In this document: positions 16,284 through 24,407 of the stretch, one piece after another
Numbering within the stretch: the stretch's first letter is position 1
Layout of the letters: each line of letters opens with the position of its first letter
Assembly: GCA_016841245.1 (NCBI GenBank)
Contig: JAENZN010000022.1
Location: 1-64,000 of the forward strand
DNA from: Syntrophomonas sp.
GTDB lineage: Bacteria > Bacillota > Syntrophomonadia > Syntrophomonadales > Syntrophomonadaceae
Length of the DNA: 64,000 nucleotides
Reading direction: 5' to 3'
Position numbers and translations under genes: made by a program
The notes under the pieces: model-generated
What the model was told of the DNA's origin: nothing
What the model saw: the letters and a program-made list of their open reading frames with translations, nothing else
Databases searched by the model: none

Positions 16284-18404
16284 TTATCCTATGTTATAGG
16301 TTTTGCGATTGAAAAATTCCTGCTGCTTTCCTTCATTCCACTGGTCTACCGGTCTTAGATAACCTACTACCCGGGAATATACCTCACAGCATGTTTCCTG
16401 TCCTTCATTTTCACAGACCGGGCAGGTAGCATGTTCACCGGTAAGATAACCATGCTGCGGACAGATACTGAAGGTAGGTGATATATAATAATAAGGCATC
16501 CTGTACTGCTCGCAGGCTTTCTTAACCAGATTTTTAACCGATTGATTATCCGGCAGGGCTTCACCAACAAAGATGTGGAAGGTAGTACCGCCGGTATACA
16601 TACTCTGCAGAGGATCCTGTAGTTTCATGGCCTGGAATAGATCATCTGTATATCCTACCGGCAGATGAGTAGAGTTAGTATAGAAGGGCTGTAACCCCTT
16701 ATTTATCACATCATCCTGATTGGCTACTATGATATCAGGATATCTGGCGGTATCTTTCCGGGGCATACTGTAACTTACCCCTTCAGCCGGAGTTGCTTCC
16801 AGATTAAAGAGATTGCCGGTTTTTTCCTGATAAGCGAGGATTCGAGCCTTCATGAATTCCATTACTTCCAAAGCAAATTCATGCCCTGCTTCGCTTCCTA
16901 TATCCTCACCCAGGAAGTTTAAGCAGGATTCATTCATACCTACCAGCCCTATGGTGGAAAAATGATTCAGCCAGTATTCGTTAGAGGACTCTTTCACTGC
17001 CCGCAGGTAAAACTGGGAATAAGGATATAATCCTGATGCAGTGAGGTTTTCCAAAATTTTTCTTTTTATTTCTAAACTTTCTTTGGCCATATCCATGATT
17101 TCGCCCAGTTTGCTGAAATAATCTTCCCGGTCTATAGCCTGGTATCCAATCCGGGGCATATTTATGGTAACGACCCCGATGGAACCAGTAAGCGGATTAG
17201 ACCCGAACAGTCCTCCCCCTCTTTTTCTCAGTTCCCGGTTATCAAGACGAAGGCGGCAGCACATACTCCTGGCATCAGCCGGATCCATATCCGAATTTAT
17301 ATAGTTGGAGAAACCAGGAATACCATACTTGGCAGTCATTTCCCAGATTTTATCATAGTCGGGGTTATCCCAGTCAAAATCTTTGGTAATATTGTAGGTG
17401 GGGATAGGGAAGGTGAATACCCTTTCCTCTGCGTCCCCTTCCATCATTACTTCAGCAAATGCTTTGTTAAGGATATCCATCTGTTCCTGGAACTCACCAT
17501 AAGTCTTGTCCAGCATCCTGCCGCCCAGAACGGCAGGTTCATCCTGCATATGCTGCGGGCACCTCAAGTCCATGGTGATATTGGTAAACGGGGTTTGGAA
17601 TCCTACCCGGGTAGGAACGTTCACATTAAAGATGAATTCCTGCAGGCATTGTTTGACTTGCTCATAATTAAGATTATCATAGTATATGAATGGAGCCAGA
17701 AGGGTATCAAAATTAGAAAACGCCTGGGCTCCTGCGGCTTCTCCCTGCAGAGTATAGAAGAAATTAACGATCTGGCCTAAAATGGTTCTAAAGTGTTTGG
17801 CCGGTTTGCTGACTACTTTACCCCGGGCACCTTTAAACCCTTCTCTAATTAAATCCTGAAGATCCCATCCTACGCAGTATACTGCCAGGATACCCAGATC
17901 GTGTATATGAAAATCCCCCACTTCCTGAGCTTCTTTCATCTGGGGAGTATAGATTTGGTTCAGCCAGTACTGACTGGTAACAATAGAAGATACATGAAAA
18001 TTCATGCCCTGCAGGCTGAAATTCATATTAGAATTCTCTTTCACCCTCCAGTCGCTCCTATCTAGATAATTGGTTATGATTTCATTATTCTGGATGAGCT
18101 GCAGGCTGTCCCTGATTCTTTCATGCTGTTTGCGGTACAGAATATATGCTTTAGCAGTCTTATAATGGTCGTTGCGCACCAAAACTTTTTCTACCAGATC
18201 CTGTATATCTTCGACGGTAGGAAGTTCATAGCTGTCCATAAAGGCATATCCGGCCAGTTCTATAACTTTATCAGCCAGTTCCTCCGCTGTCTTCCGGTCA
18301 CTTCCACCAACTGCCCGGGCCGCCTTAAAAATAGCGTCAACGATTTTTTCTTTATCAAAGGGTACGATTCTGCCGTCACGCTTTTTTATCTTGATAATGC
18401 TCAT
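16284..18404 (-). CDS. nrdD: Anaerobic (class III) ribonucleoside-triphosphate reductase
   Basis: 706 aa. It makes deoxyribonucleotides without oxygen. An N-terminal ATP-cone (about 1-95, starting IKIKKRDGRIVPFDKEKI) gives allosteric control. The ten-stranded barrel follows, with FQTPFTNIT and the active-site Cys region (DARSMCCRLRLDN). The C-terminal zinc site is CPQHGY...CPVC, and the glycyl-radical loop is RVVGYLRP. AAGGAGG precedes the ATG. Two NrdR-type boxes stand just upstream. Confidence 0.96.
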   Translation of the reverse strand: MSIIKIKKRDGRIVPFDKEKIVDAIFKAARAVGGSDRKTAEELADKVIELAGYAFMDSYELPTVEDIQDLVEKVLVRNDHYKTAKAYILYRKQHERIRDSLQLIQNNEIITNYLDRSDWRVKENSNMNFSLQGMNFHVSSIVTSQYWLNQIYTPQMKEAQEVGDFHIHDLGILAVYCVGWDLQDLIREGFKGARGKVVSKPAKHFRTILGQIVNFFYTLQGEAAGAQAFSNFDTLLAPFIYYDNLNYEQVKQCLQEFIFNVNVPTRVGFQTPFTNITMDLRCPQHMQDEPAVLGGRMLDKTYGEFQEQMDILNKAFAEVMMEGDAEERVFTFPIPTYNITKDFDWDNPDYDKIWEMTAKYGIPGFSNYINSDMDPADARSMCCRLRLDNRELRKRGGGLFGSNPLTGSIGVVTINMPRIGYQAIDREDYFSKLGEIMDMAKESLEIKRKILENLTASGLYPYSQFYLRAVKESSNEYWLNHFSTIGLVGMNESCLNFLGEDIGSEAGHEFALEVMEFMKARILAYQEKTGNLFNLEATPAEGVSYSMPRKDTARYPDIIVANQDDVINKGLQPFYTNSTHLPVGYTDDLFQAMKLQDPLQSMYTGGTTFHIFVGEALPDNQSVKNLVKKACEQYRMPYYYISPTFSICPQHGYLTGEHATCPVCENEGQETCCEVYSRVVGYLRPVDQWNEGKQQEFFNRKTYNIG

Positions 18405-18424
18405 CCAACGTCCTCCTTATACAA

Positions 18425-18472
18425 CCACAATATATATGGTCCATTTTGTTTTTAGCTACTATATACAGTATA
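18425..18472. promoter_or_regulatory. Tandem NrdR-type operator boxes upstream of nrdD
   Basis: Two AT-rich imperfect palindromes, ACAATATATATGGT (about 18426-18440) and ACTATATACAGT (18458-18469), resemble the NrdR box consensus. Their centres are about 31 bp apart, three helical turns, the usual arrangement for NrdR repressor. They lie 20-70 bp upstream of nrdD. No nrdR gene is in the window. Confidence 0.55.
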
Positions 18473-18714
18473 ATTTATTTGCAATTAAGCTTCAAACTCC
18501 CATATATAATCTTAATTAGCTTTCTCGTTTATTTTTCAATAATTTCATCATTCTTACCGGGTTTTTTACCGATTTGCTATTTATTTTTGGACTTAGTTCC
18601 TTAAAAAGATGCTCATTAGGTCATATGGCCTATGTGCACAATAGCTTCGCTGCCTGGCAGCGAACTTATTCATTATTATTTCCCGATTGGATTATCAAGT
18701 TAGTGCCTCATCCC

Positions 18715-18758
18715 AAAAAAGAACCAGAAATCCTCCTCGAAAGGAATATTTCTGGTTC
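18715..18758 (-). terminator. Intrinsic terminator after the alcohol dehydrogenase gene
   Basis: Minus-strand stem GAACCAGAAAT / ATTTCTGGTTC followed by TTTTTT, 28 bp beyond the stop of the dehydrogenase gene. The rest of 18473-18786 holds no gene I can support. Confidence 0.8.
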
Positions 18759-18786
18759 CAATGGAAAAGTGAATATGTGAATGAGT

Positions 18787-19842
18787 TTACTTAATATATG
18801 GGGTTACTACCCACTTGAGGCAGCCATCTTTTTTGCCGCCGAAAATATCATAACCTTTAACAATATCATTTAATGGAGCACGGTGGGTGATTAAGAAATT
18901 AGTGTTAATCTTACCGGCTTGAATCAGCTTAATTAATTCAGGAATACGGTTGGCATTTACCAATCCCATGCTGAGGGTGATGTTTTTAATCCATAAGGTA
19001 TTCATAGCAAGTTCCTGGGGTTTTTCAAATACACCAATAAAGGACACATTACCCCCTGGCCTTACAGCGTCTATGGCCATATCATAAGTTGCTTTAAAAC
19101 CATTGGCTTCAATAGTCCTGTCGGCGCCCATTCCGTTGGTCAATGCTCTGATTTGTTCTACGGCATCTCCGTTGAGTGGATTGACTCCAATATCGGCAAT
19201 ACCTTCTTTGACTGCAGCATCCAAACGCTCCTGGTTGATGTCCACAGCTATAATTTTAGAAGGCCCCCATAATCTGGCAGTGGCCATGGCACACATCCCA
19301 ACCGGACCGCACCCCATAACTGCCACTGAGTCACCATACTCAATCTTGGCATTTTCAGCACCGAAGCAGCCGGTTGACAGGATATCACCTACGAATAATA
19401 CGTCTTCTTCCGTCAGATCTTCAGGGATGGTAAACATGCCCAGGTTGGCATGAGGAACCCGCACGTATTCAGCCTGGCAACCGTCAATCATATATCCGAA
19501 GATCCAACTGCCGGTGGTGCAATGTGAATAAACTCCCCGTACACAGTAGAAACATTCACCACACTGGGTAACACAGGAAACCGCTACCTTATCCCCAACC
19601 TTATTATTCCGAACAGCTGGGCCTACCTCCACAACTTCCCCAACGAATTCATGACCAATTATTCTTCCCGGCTCTACTTCCGGCATACCGCCATGCCAGA
19701 TATGAATATCTGTTCCACAAATAGTGGATGTGGTAACTCTTACTATCGCATCGTCCGGTTCAATGATTTTTGGAACTGGAACGTCTTGCAGAGCAATTTT
19801 ATCTGGTCCGCCATATACTAAAGCTTTCATGGTATCACTCAT
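18787..19842 (-). CDS. Zinc-dependent alcohol dehydrogenase (medium-chain family)
   Basis: 351 aa. Catalytic zinc ligands are visible as CGTDIH (Cys41 region) and GHEFVGEV. The structural zinc loop is CGECFYCVRGVYSHC, and the NAD(P) fold carries VAVMGCGPVGMCA. The family oxidises secondary alcohols, diols or threonine-like substrates; similarity to clostridial secondary alcohol and butanediol dehydrogenases is the best guess. It has its own leader RNA (19915-20015) of the same type found before three nearby genes, and forms a module with the DUF2294 gene directly upstream. GGGAGG precedes the ATG. Confidence 0.85.
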   Translation of the reverse strand: MSDTMKALVYGGPDKIALQDVPVPKIIEPDDAIVRVTTSTICGTDIHIWHGGMPEVEPGRIIGHEFVGEVVEVGPAVRNNKVGDKVAVSCVTQCGECFYCVRGVYSHCTTGSWIFGYMIDGCQAEYVRVPHANLGMFTIPEDLTEEDVLFVGDILSTGCFGAENAKIEYGDSVAVMGCGPVGMCAMATARLWGPSKIIAVDINQERLDAAVKEGIADIGVNPLNGDAVEQIRALTNGMGADRTIEANGFKATYDMAIDAVRPGGNVSFIGVFEKPQELAMNTLWIKNITLSMGLVNANRIPELIKLIQAGKINTNFLITHRAPLNDIVKGYDIFGGKKDGCLKWVVTPYIK

Positions 19843-19914
19843 TATTAAATTCCCTCCCTATATTGTTAGAATAACCTTCACCATCGTAGTTAAGCCGCTA
19901 TCCTCCCCTCTAAT

Positions 19915-20015
19915 AAAAAATGACCGATACCTTTATGTTTCACTCATTGGGAGAGTTTCTGCATAAAAACATTGGTCTATTTTGGAGTCACCATAAGGGT
20001 CCTCCTAAATCCACC
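19915..20015 (-). promoter_or_regulatory. Structured leader RNA, copy 1 (before alcohol dehydrogenase)
   Basis: Sense strand minus. A conserved hairpin GGAG-G-ACC-loop-GGT-GA-CTCC is followed by GACCAATG, which pairs imperfectly with TATCGGTC just before a run of T. This is a small structured element plus terminator, about 100 nt. It begins 21 bp after the stop of the DUF2294 gene, so it can act between the two genes of a module. It matches copies at 20526, 22145 and 22732. Confidence 0.7.
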
Positions 20016-20035
20016 ACTATAAAATGGCAAATCTG

Positions 20036-20461
20036 TTAATCTGTCAAAGCTCTGTCAAAAACAATTACGTGCATCCAAAAATCATTCTCTGCTTCGATCA
20101 TATACGTTTGATGAATAGCTTTAGCTCCAAATACCGTCTCCAAATAAGGCATATTGTCAATAGAATGCTGCCGGGCCACCTGCATGCGTGCATTATTGAC
20201 CAGGTCTTTTCCTGCTGTAGTTTCTACAATATATTTTTCCGGTTCAGTCAGAAATCCTTCTCCCCGGATAATTACCATATCATCCCAAATTATGACCTTG
20301 GTGTGATCAACACCCTTACCCAGTTTTTGTTTAAAATATTTCTCCATGTAAATTTTTAATTCATGCTGCAATTGCTTTCTCTGCCGATCACTTAATTTCG
20401 CCGCCGGGCTGCCTTCACCTGAACTGTTTTCTTTAGGATTCATTTTGTAGATCGATGGCAT
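20036..20461 (-). CDS. DUF2294 (MpsC-like) domain protein, copy 1
   Basis: 141 aa. A variable 30-residue N-terminus is followed by the DUF2294 domain (now named MpsC in Pfam), recognisable from HELKIYMEKYFKQKLGKG, the IIWDDMVIIRGEGFLTEPE block and a C-terminal WMHVIVFDR strand. The biochemical role of stand-alone DUF2294 proteins is not established; no membrane segment is present. It is closely similar along its length to the protein at 22268-22696. Both have the same leader RNA, and both are followed by a leader and a dehydrogenase gene. GAGGGG precedes the ATG. Confidence 0.75.
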   Translation of the reverse strand: MPSIYKMNPKENSSGEGSPAAKLSDRQRKQLQHELKIYMEKYFKQKLGKGVDHTKVIIWDDMVIIRGEGFLTEPEKYIVETTAGKDLVNNARMQVARQHSIDNMPYLETVFGAKAIHQTYMIEAENDFWMHVIVFDRALTD

Positions 20462-20525
20462 AATCTTTATCCCCTCACATAATATAATAAGATTTCAGGT
20501 CAAATCGCTGCAAAGGACGTGGGAA

Positions 20526-20614
20526 TAAAAAAAAACCAACCCTTTACGAAATATTCTTCGCAAAACCATTGGTTTTCTTGGAGCCACCTTATGCGGTCTC
20601 TCTTTTACCCACCA
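20526..20614 (-). promoter_or_regulatory. Structured leader RNA, copy 2 (before DUF2294 copy 1)
   Basis: Sense strand minus. The hairpin GAG-AG-ACC-loop-GGT-GG-CTC is followed by AACCAATGG, which pairs with TTGGTT before a run of nine T. It matches the other three copies in the order and sequence of elements. It ends about 65 bp upstream of the start codon. Confidence 0.7.
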
Positions 20615-20679
20615 AGTGTTTATATTACTACGTTTAACATATATTACTATATATATTTGAGATTAGTATAAATTTTATC

Positions 20680-20955
20680 ATGGTGGATGTCAATAAAATT
20701 TTTTTATTTTTCTCATGTCAGACAAAATTGACTGATTTATATTTTGATTTTTCCAACCGAAAAGCACCTCTACATTATACATGGTTCCAGGATACCCTTC
20801 ACAGTGCTAATCTGACAGTTATTAAGGACCCCAAAACCAACAGTCTATATTACCTAAAGAATCAAACCAACGATAACCTTTCGATAGGCCTAGGCTCTTT
20901 ATACCTTTCTGAAATTTCCCCATACGGGAGAATAAACGATATCTTGAATTCTTAG
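20680..20955 (+). CDS. Unrecognised open reading frame, doubtful
   Basis: 91 codons on the plus strand in a 470-bp space between divergent leader and SDR gene. No family is recognised, the composition is ordinary, and no ribosome binding site precedes the ATG. The only support is a terminator-like hairpin directly downstream whose T-rich side faces this direction. Confidence 0.2.
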   Translation: MVDVNKIFLFFSCQTKLTDLYFDFSNRKAPLHYTWFQDTLHSANLTVIKDPKTNSLYYLKNQTNDNLSIGLGSLYLSEISPYGRINDILNS

Positions 20956-20977
20956 ATATACTCTCTATAAATTAAAT

Positions 20978-21024
20978 AGGCCCTCAACTGCCATTATACA
21001 GGGAGTTGAAGGCCTTTCTTTTCT
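20978..21024. terminator. Terminator hairpin between the doubtful plus-strand frame and the SDR gene
   Basis: Imperfect 15-bp stem (20978-20992 with 21001-21015; AGGCC...GGCCT) with an 8-nt loop. TTTCTTTTCTT follows on the plus strand. On the minus strand it lies 65 bp past the SDR stop with a weaker T-tract, so it could serve either direction. Confidence 0.6.
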
Positions 21025-21088
21025 TCTAATGTTAAAATTCTGGGGTCAGCGGCTAAAATCCGCCCCAATCCTAATTATTAGGCTATTT

Positions 21089-22018
21089 TTAGCCGGCAGT
21101 ATAACCCCCATCAATTACTAATTTTTGACCTGTTATAAAGGATGCATCATCTGACATTAAGAATATTGCGGGCTTGGCAATTTCATCAGGAACTCCCATA
21201 CGACCGCCATATTTACCACGAGGAACGATTTCTTTATCTTTTACAGGGTCATTACATAATGGATGTAATGCTGCTAATTGAGCAAAGTCAAATGCTTCCG
21301 TTGTCAATGAGTCTTGTTCTGCCAAATCATTTTTATCGGCAGCTACAGCTGCTTGGAATAATGGTGTCATAATATAACCTGGATTTACAGTATTTATACG
21401 TATACCATATTCTGCAAATTGCAGGGCTAATGCCTTTGATAAACCAACCACACCATGTTTACCCATTGTATATTGAATTAAATTGAAGCGTTCAATAAAA
21501 ACTTCACCGGTTTCACAATTTACAACTTTAGGACGGCCAGCAACACCATGAATACTAGAAACCATCACGATTGAACCTTTGGTTCCATGTTTGATCATTA
21601 AGCGGGAACCATATAATGCGGTATAGAATACTCCATCTTCATTAATACTTTGAATAAATTTACGAGATTTTAATACTTCTTCCGGGTCTTGATCAAAATC
21701 TTCTGCAGTTACCACACCAGCATTAGCCATTATTGCATCTACAGTTCCATAAGTCTTTTCTGTAATTTCAAATAATTTTTCAACATCTTTAGGGTCAGAT
21801 ACATTAGTGTGAACATAAATTGCGTGTCCGGCACCATATTTATCATTTAATTCCTTAACAAAATCTTCACCTAATTTGTCATTAATGTCAGACACAACTA
21901 CCCCTCTTGCTCCTTCAACCAATGCTTCACGAACTGTTGCTGACCCGATAGAGTCAAAACCAGGAATTGCTGAAACCGAACCAGTCACTACTACTACTTT
22001 GCCATCTAATTTCCCCAT
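21089..22018 (-). CDS. Short-chain dehydrogenase/reductase (SDR family)
   Basis: 309 aa from the ATG at 22018, which has AGGAAGG upstream; the frame extends 22 codons further without a better site. The Rossmann start VVVVTGSVSAIPGFDSIG departs from the usual TGxxxGIG spacing, an insertion of a few residues. Other hallmarks are present: NAGVV, catalytic Ser in VMVSSIHG, YxxxK as YTMGK, NPGYIMTP, and a classical C-terminus (ITGQKLVIDGGYTAG). It oxidises an alcohol or reduces a carbonyl, substrate unknown. It forms the second module with DUF2294 copy 2 and has its own leader RNA. Confidence 0.85.
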   Translation of the reverse strand: MGKLDGKVVVVTGSVSAIPGFDSIGSATVREALVEGARGVVVSDINDKLGEDFVKELNDKYGAGHAIYVHTNVSDPKDVEKLFEITEKTYGTVDAIMANAGVVTAEDFDQDPEEVLKSRKFIQSINEDGVFYTALYGSRLMIKHGTKGSIVMVSSIHGVAGRPKVVNCETGEVFIERFNLIQYTMGKHGVVGLSKALALQFAEYGIRINTVNPGYIMTPLFQAAVAADKNDLAEQDSLTTEAFDFAQLAALHPLCNDPVKDKEIVPRGKYGGRMGVPDEIAKPAIFLMSDDASFITGQKLVIDGGYTAG

Positions 22019-22144
22019 TATAAATTCCACCTTCCTAATATTTTTTCTTACGATAAAGAGTATTTCCCTAATGAATGGAGGCATTGATAAAAAATATTAT
22101 TATAACCGGAAATATTTTTGCTTTATTACTACCTCCTTTCAAAG

Positions 22145-22248
22145 AAAAAAGACCGATATTATTATAACTTTAACCCGTTGCCGAGTTTCATCACAAAAAC
22201 ATTGGTCTACTTCGGAGACACCTGATGGTATCCCCTTAATCTCCCAAA
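22145..22248 (-). promoter_or_regulatory. Structured leader RNA, copy 3 (before SDR)
   Basis: Sense strand minus. The hairpin GGGG-AT-ACC-loop-GGT-GT-CTCC is followed by GACCAATG and, about 45 nt later, ATATCGGTC with six T. It starts about 20 bp after the stop of DUF2294 copy 2, the same geometry as copy 1. Confidence 0.7.
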
Positions 22249-22267
22249 GTATTCAGTTGTAACTATC

Positions 22268-22696
22268 TTATTGGGTTAAGATTCGATTAAAAACCATAAC
22301 ATGCATCCAGAAGTCTTTTTCCGCATCAACCATATATGTCTGGTGGATTACTTTGGCGCTCAATAAAGTTTGAAAATAAGGTATATTATCGATAGCATGC
22401 TGCCTGGCTACATGCATCCGGGCATCATTAACAACATCTTTCCCGGCGGTAGTTTTAACAATATACTTTTCAGGTTCGGTTAAAAACCCTTCACCTTGAA
22501 TGATAAGCATATCATCCCAAAGCACAATTTTGGTATAATCAACGCTTTTGCCCAGTTTTTGTTTAAAGTATTTTTCCATATAGATTTTTAATTCGTGCTG
22601 AATTTTTTTGCGTTCTCGTTCATTTAGTTTATTTATATCACTATTGTTATCGTTTGAGCAGTTTCCTTGAAAATCCACCTTATGAATCGATGCCAT
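22268..22696 (-). CDS. DUF2294 (MpsC-like) domain protein, copy 2
   Basis: 142 aa, a paralogue of the protein at 20036-20461. The shared core includes HELKIYMEKYFKQKLGK, DDMLIIQGEGFLTEPEKYIV and TAGKDVVNDARMHVARQHAI, while the first 30 residues differ. It lacks signal peptide and membrane segments. Function unproven. Stand-alone members are widespread in Firmicutes, and the Pfam name derives from a domain of staphylococcal MpsC. It is preceded by leader copy 4 and a strong promoter, and followed by leader copy 3 and the SDR gene. Confidence 0.75.
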   Translation of the reverse strand: MASIHKVDFQGNCSNDNNSDINKLNERERKKIQHELKIYMEKYFKQKLGKSVDYTKIVLWDDMLIIQGEGFLTEPEKYIVKTTAGKDVVNDARMHVARQHAIDNIPYFQTLLSAKVIHQTYMVDAEKDFWMHVMVFNRILTQ

Positions 22697-22731
22697 ATAA
22701 TAATGTTCCCCCCTTTATGTATCAAAAAATG

Positions 22732-22826
22732 AAAAAACCAATATCTCACCAAAAGACCAATACCAGCCTTATGATAAAAATATTGGTTTACCAGGAGCCA
22801 CCCCAGAGGTATCCCCTTGTCCCCAC
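22732..22826 (-). promoter_or_regulatory. Structured leader RNA, copy 4 (before DUF2294 copy 2)
   Basis: Sense strand minus. The hairpin GGGG-AT-ACC-loop-GGT-GG-CTCC is followed by ACCAATA pairing perfectly with TATTGGT and a T-run; a second ATTGGTTTTTT follows downstream. This is the cleanest of the four copies. Confidence 0.75.
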
Positions 22827-22866
22827 AATAATATACATAATAAAAATAATCTATTCCTTTATATAA

Positions 22867-22895
22867 ATTATATATATTTACCAAAATCTTATCAA
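22867..22895 (-). promoter_or_regulatory. Sigma-A promoter of the DUF2294 copy 2 module
   Basis: Minus strand TTGATA, 17-nt spacer, TATAAT, a near-consensus promoter about 40 bp upstream of leader copy 4. The adjoining space 22896-23084 holds a 12-bp inverted repeat (AAAAAAGGTGAA, 22949-22960, with 23042-23053) of unclear meaning. Confidence 0.7.
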
Positions 22896-23084
22896 GCATT
22901 TTTTTCCTATACCATCAGGCCGGAGAAATTGCTCTGCCTCAGATGGTTAAAAAAGGTGAATATCTGCATCATTACTCAAAACCGTTCAATCAACGTAGCC
23001 CCCAGTACGCCTCAATCGCGGCTTGTAAGCATTCCTTAATCTTCACCTTTTTTGATCGCTCTGCCTGCTGACAAATGTTATTAA

Positions 23085-24293
23085 TTACTTGTTTTCCTTT
23101 ATTTTTCGGTCCAGTAAAGCCTGGACTTTCAAGGGTAATCCAAAGAGGTTTATAAACCCTTCCGCATCTTTTTGACTGTATATTTCATCTTCACTGAAGG
23201 TAGCCAGCTCCTCATTATATAAGGAATAAGGGGAGGTGGATGCTACCGCATCGCAGCTTCCTTTGTACAGCTTAACTTTAACGCTTCCGGTCACAGTTTT
23301 CTGGGTTTCTTCGATAAAGGCATCCAGGGCATATTTCAGTTTGCAGAACCAGTTGCCATCATAAACCAGTTCGCCATATTTTAAGGCCACCATTTCCTTA
23401 AATTGCAGGGTGCGTCGATCCAGGGTGAGCCTTTCCAGTTCTTCATGGGCCCGATAAAGAATAGTTCCCCCAGGAGTTTCATACACTCCGCGCGATTTCA
23501 TCCCTACCAAACGATTTTCCACCATACTGACAATACCTACCCCATTGGCCCCACCCAGACGATTAAGTTCGGTTAACAGAGCGACTGGTTCATAGGGTTT
23601 TCCATCCAGGGATACCGGTTCACCCTTTTCAAAACCGATTTCAACATAAGCTGGTTTATCTGGGGCTTGTTCCGGTGGAACGGTGAGAACATACAGGTGA
23701 TTTTGCGGCTCATTGGCCGGGTCCTCCAGATCGCCTCCCTCATGCGAAATATGCCACAGGTTACGGTCCCGGCTGTATATTTTTTCTTTACTTACCGGTA
23801 CTTCTATACCATGAGCAGCCGCATAATCGATAGCGTCTTCACGAGAACGGATATCCCATTCCCTCCAGGGGGCAATTATTTTCAAATCCGGATTTAATGC
23901 TTTTATCGTAAGTTCAAAACGCACCTGGTCATTGCCTTTACCGGTTGCTCCATGGCTTATTGCCACAGCTCCTTCCTTTTCTGCAATCTCCACCAGTCTT
24001 TTAGCAATTAAGGGACGGGCAAAAGAAGTACCTAAAAGATATTTTCTCTCATATATTGCGCCCGATTTTAACACTGGAAATATATAGTCTTTAACAAATT
24101 CCTCCCGCAGGTCTTCTACATAAATTTCCGAGGCCCCTGATTTTATAGCTTTCTCTTTAACCGGGTCCAGTTCTTCACCCTGTCCCAGATCGGCACAGCA
24201 GGCAATAACTTCGTAGCCATAATTATCTTTCAACCAGGGTATTATGATTGAAGTATCCAATCCACCCGAGTAGGCCAGTACAACTTTTGCCAT
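23085..24293 (-). CDS. argG: Argininosuccinate synthase
   Basis: 402 aa. It joins citrulline and aspartate using ATP. The PP-loop AYSGGLDTS is at residue 7, with [15 protein letters not shown] and [15 protein letters not shown] further on, all canonical. GGAGAG precedes the ATG. It is the last gene of the argCJBDFG cluster, separated from argF by a 114-bp space that holds a long perfect palindrome. argH lies 10 kb away. Confidence 0.97.
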   Translation of the reverse strand: MAKVVLAYSGGLDTSIIIPWLKDNYGYEVIACCADLGQGEELDPVKEKAIKSGASEIYVEDLREEFVKDYIFPVLKSGAIYERKYLLGTSFARPLIAKRLVEIAEKEGAVAISHGATGKGNDQVRFELTIKALNPDLKIIAPWREWDIRSREDAIDYAAAHGIEVPVSKEKIYSRDRNLWHISHEGGDLEDPANEPQNHLYVLTVPPEQAPDKPAYVEIGFEKGEPVSLDGKPYEPVALLTELNRLGGANGVGIVSMVENRLVGMKSRGVYETPGGTILYRAHEELERLTLDRRTLQFKEMVALKYGELVYDGNWFCKLKYALDAFIEETQKTVTGSVKVKLYKGSCDAVASTSPYSLYNEELATFSEDEIYSQKDAEGFINLFGLPLKVQALLDRKIKENK

Positions 24294-24320
24294 CTTATTT
24301 TCTCTCCTTTTTCTCTTGCT

Positions 24321-24396
24321 GGGGGTCAGGCACTAACTTACTAACTTATTGTTAGATTGTTATGAGAATAAGTTAGTAAGTTAGTGCCTGACCCCC
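24321..24396. repeat. Perfect 29-bp inverted repeat between argF and argG
   Basis: Arms 24321-24349 and 24368-24396 are exact reverse complements. Both outer ends read GGGGGTCAGGCAC and both inner parts are built from repeated AACTTA units; the spacer is 18 nt. It would form a very strong hairpin inside the arg operon transcript. It resembles dispersed GGGGTCAGGCAC palindromes that I recall from clostridial genomes. Confidence 0.85.
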
Positions 24397-24407
24397 TTAG
24401 CTTTTAT

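Noticed and set aside
19915-22826. Interpretation of the four DUF2294/dehydrogenase leaders as T-box elements
   Set aside because: The GGTGGCTCC segment superficially resembles a T-box antiterminator bulge, but there is no specifier stem, the leaders are only about 100 nt, and the downstream genes are not tRNA or amino-acid related.
22633-22899. 88-codon minus-strand frame overlapping DUF2294 copy 2
   Set aside because: It covers the leader RNA and promoter region, lacks a family match and competes with a well-supported gene.
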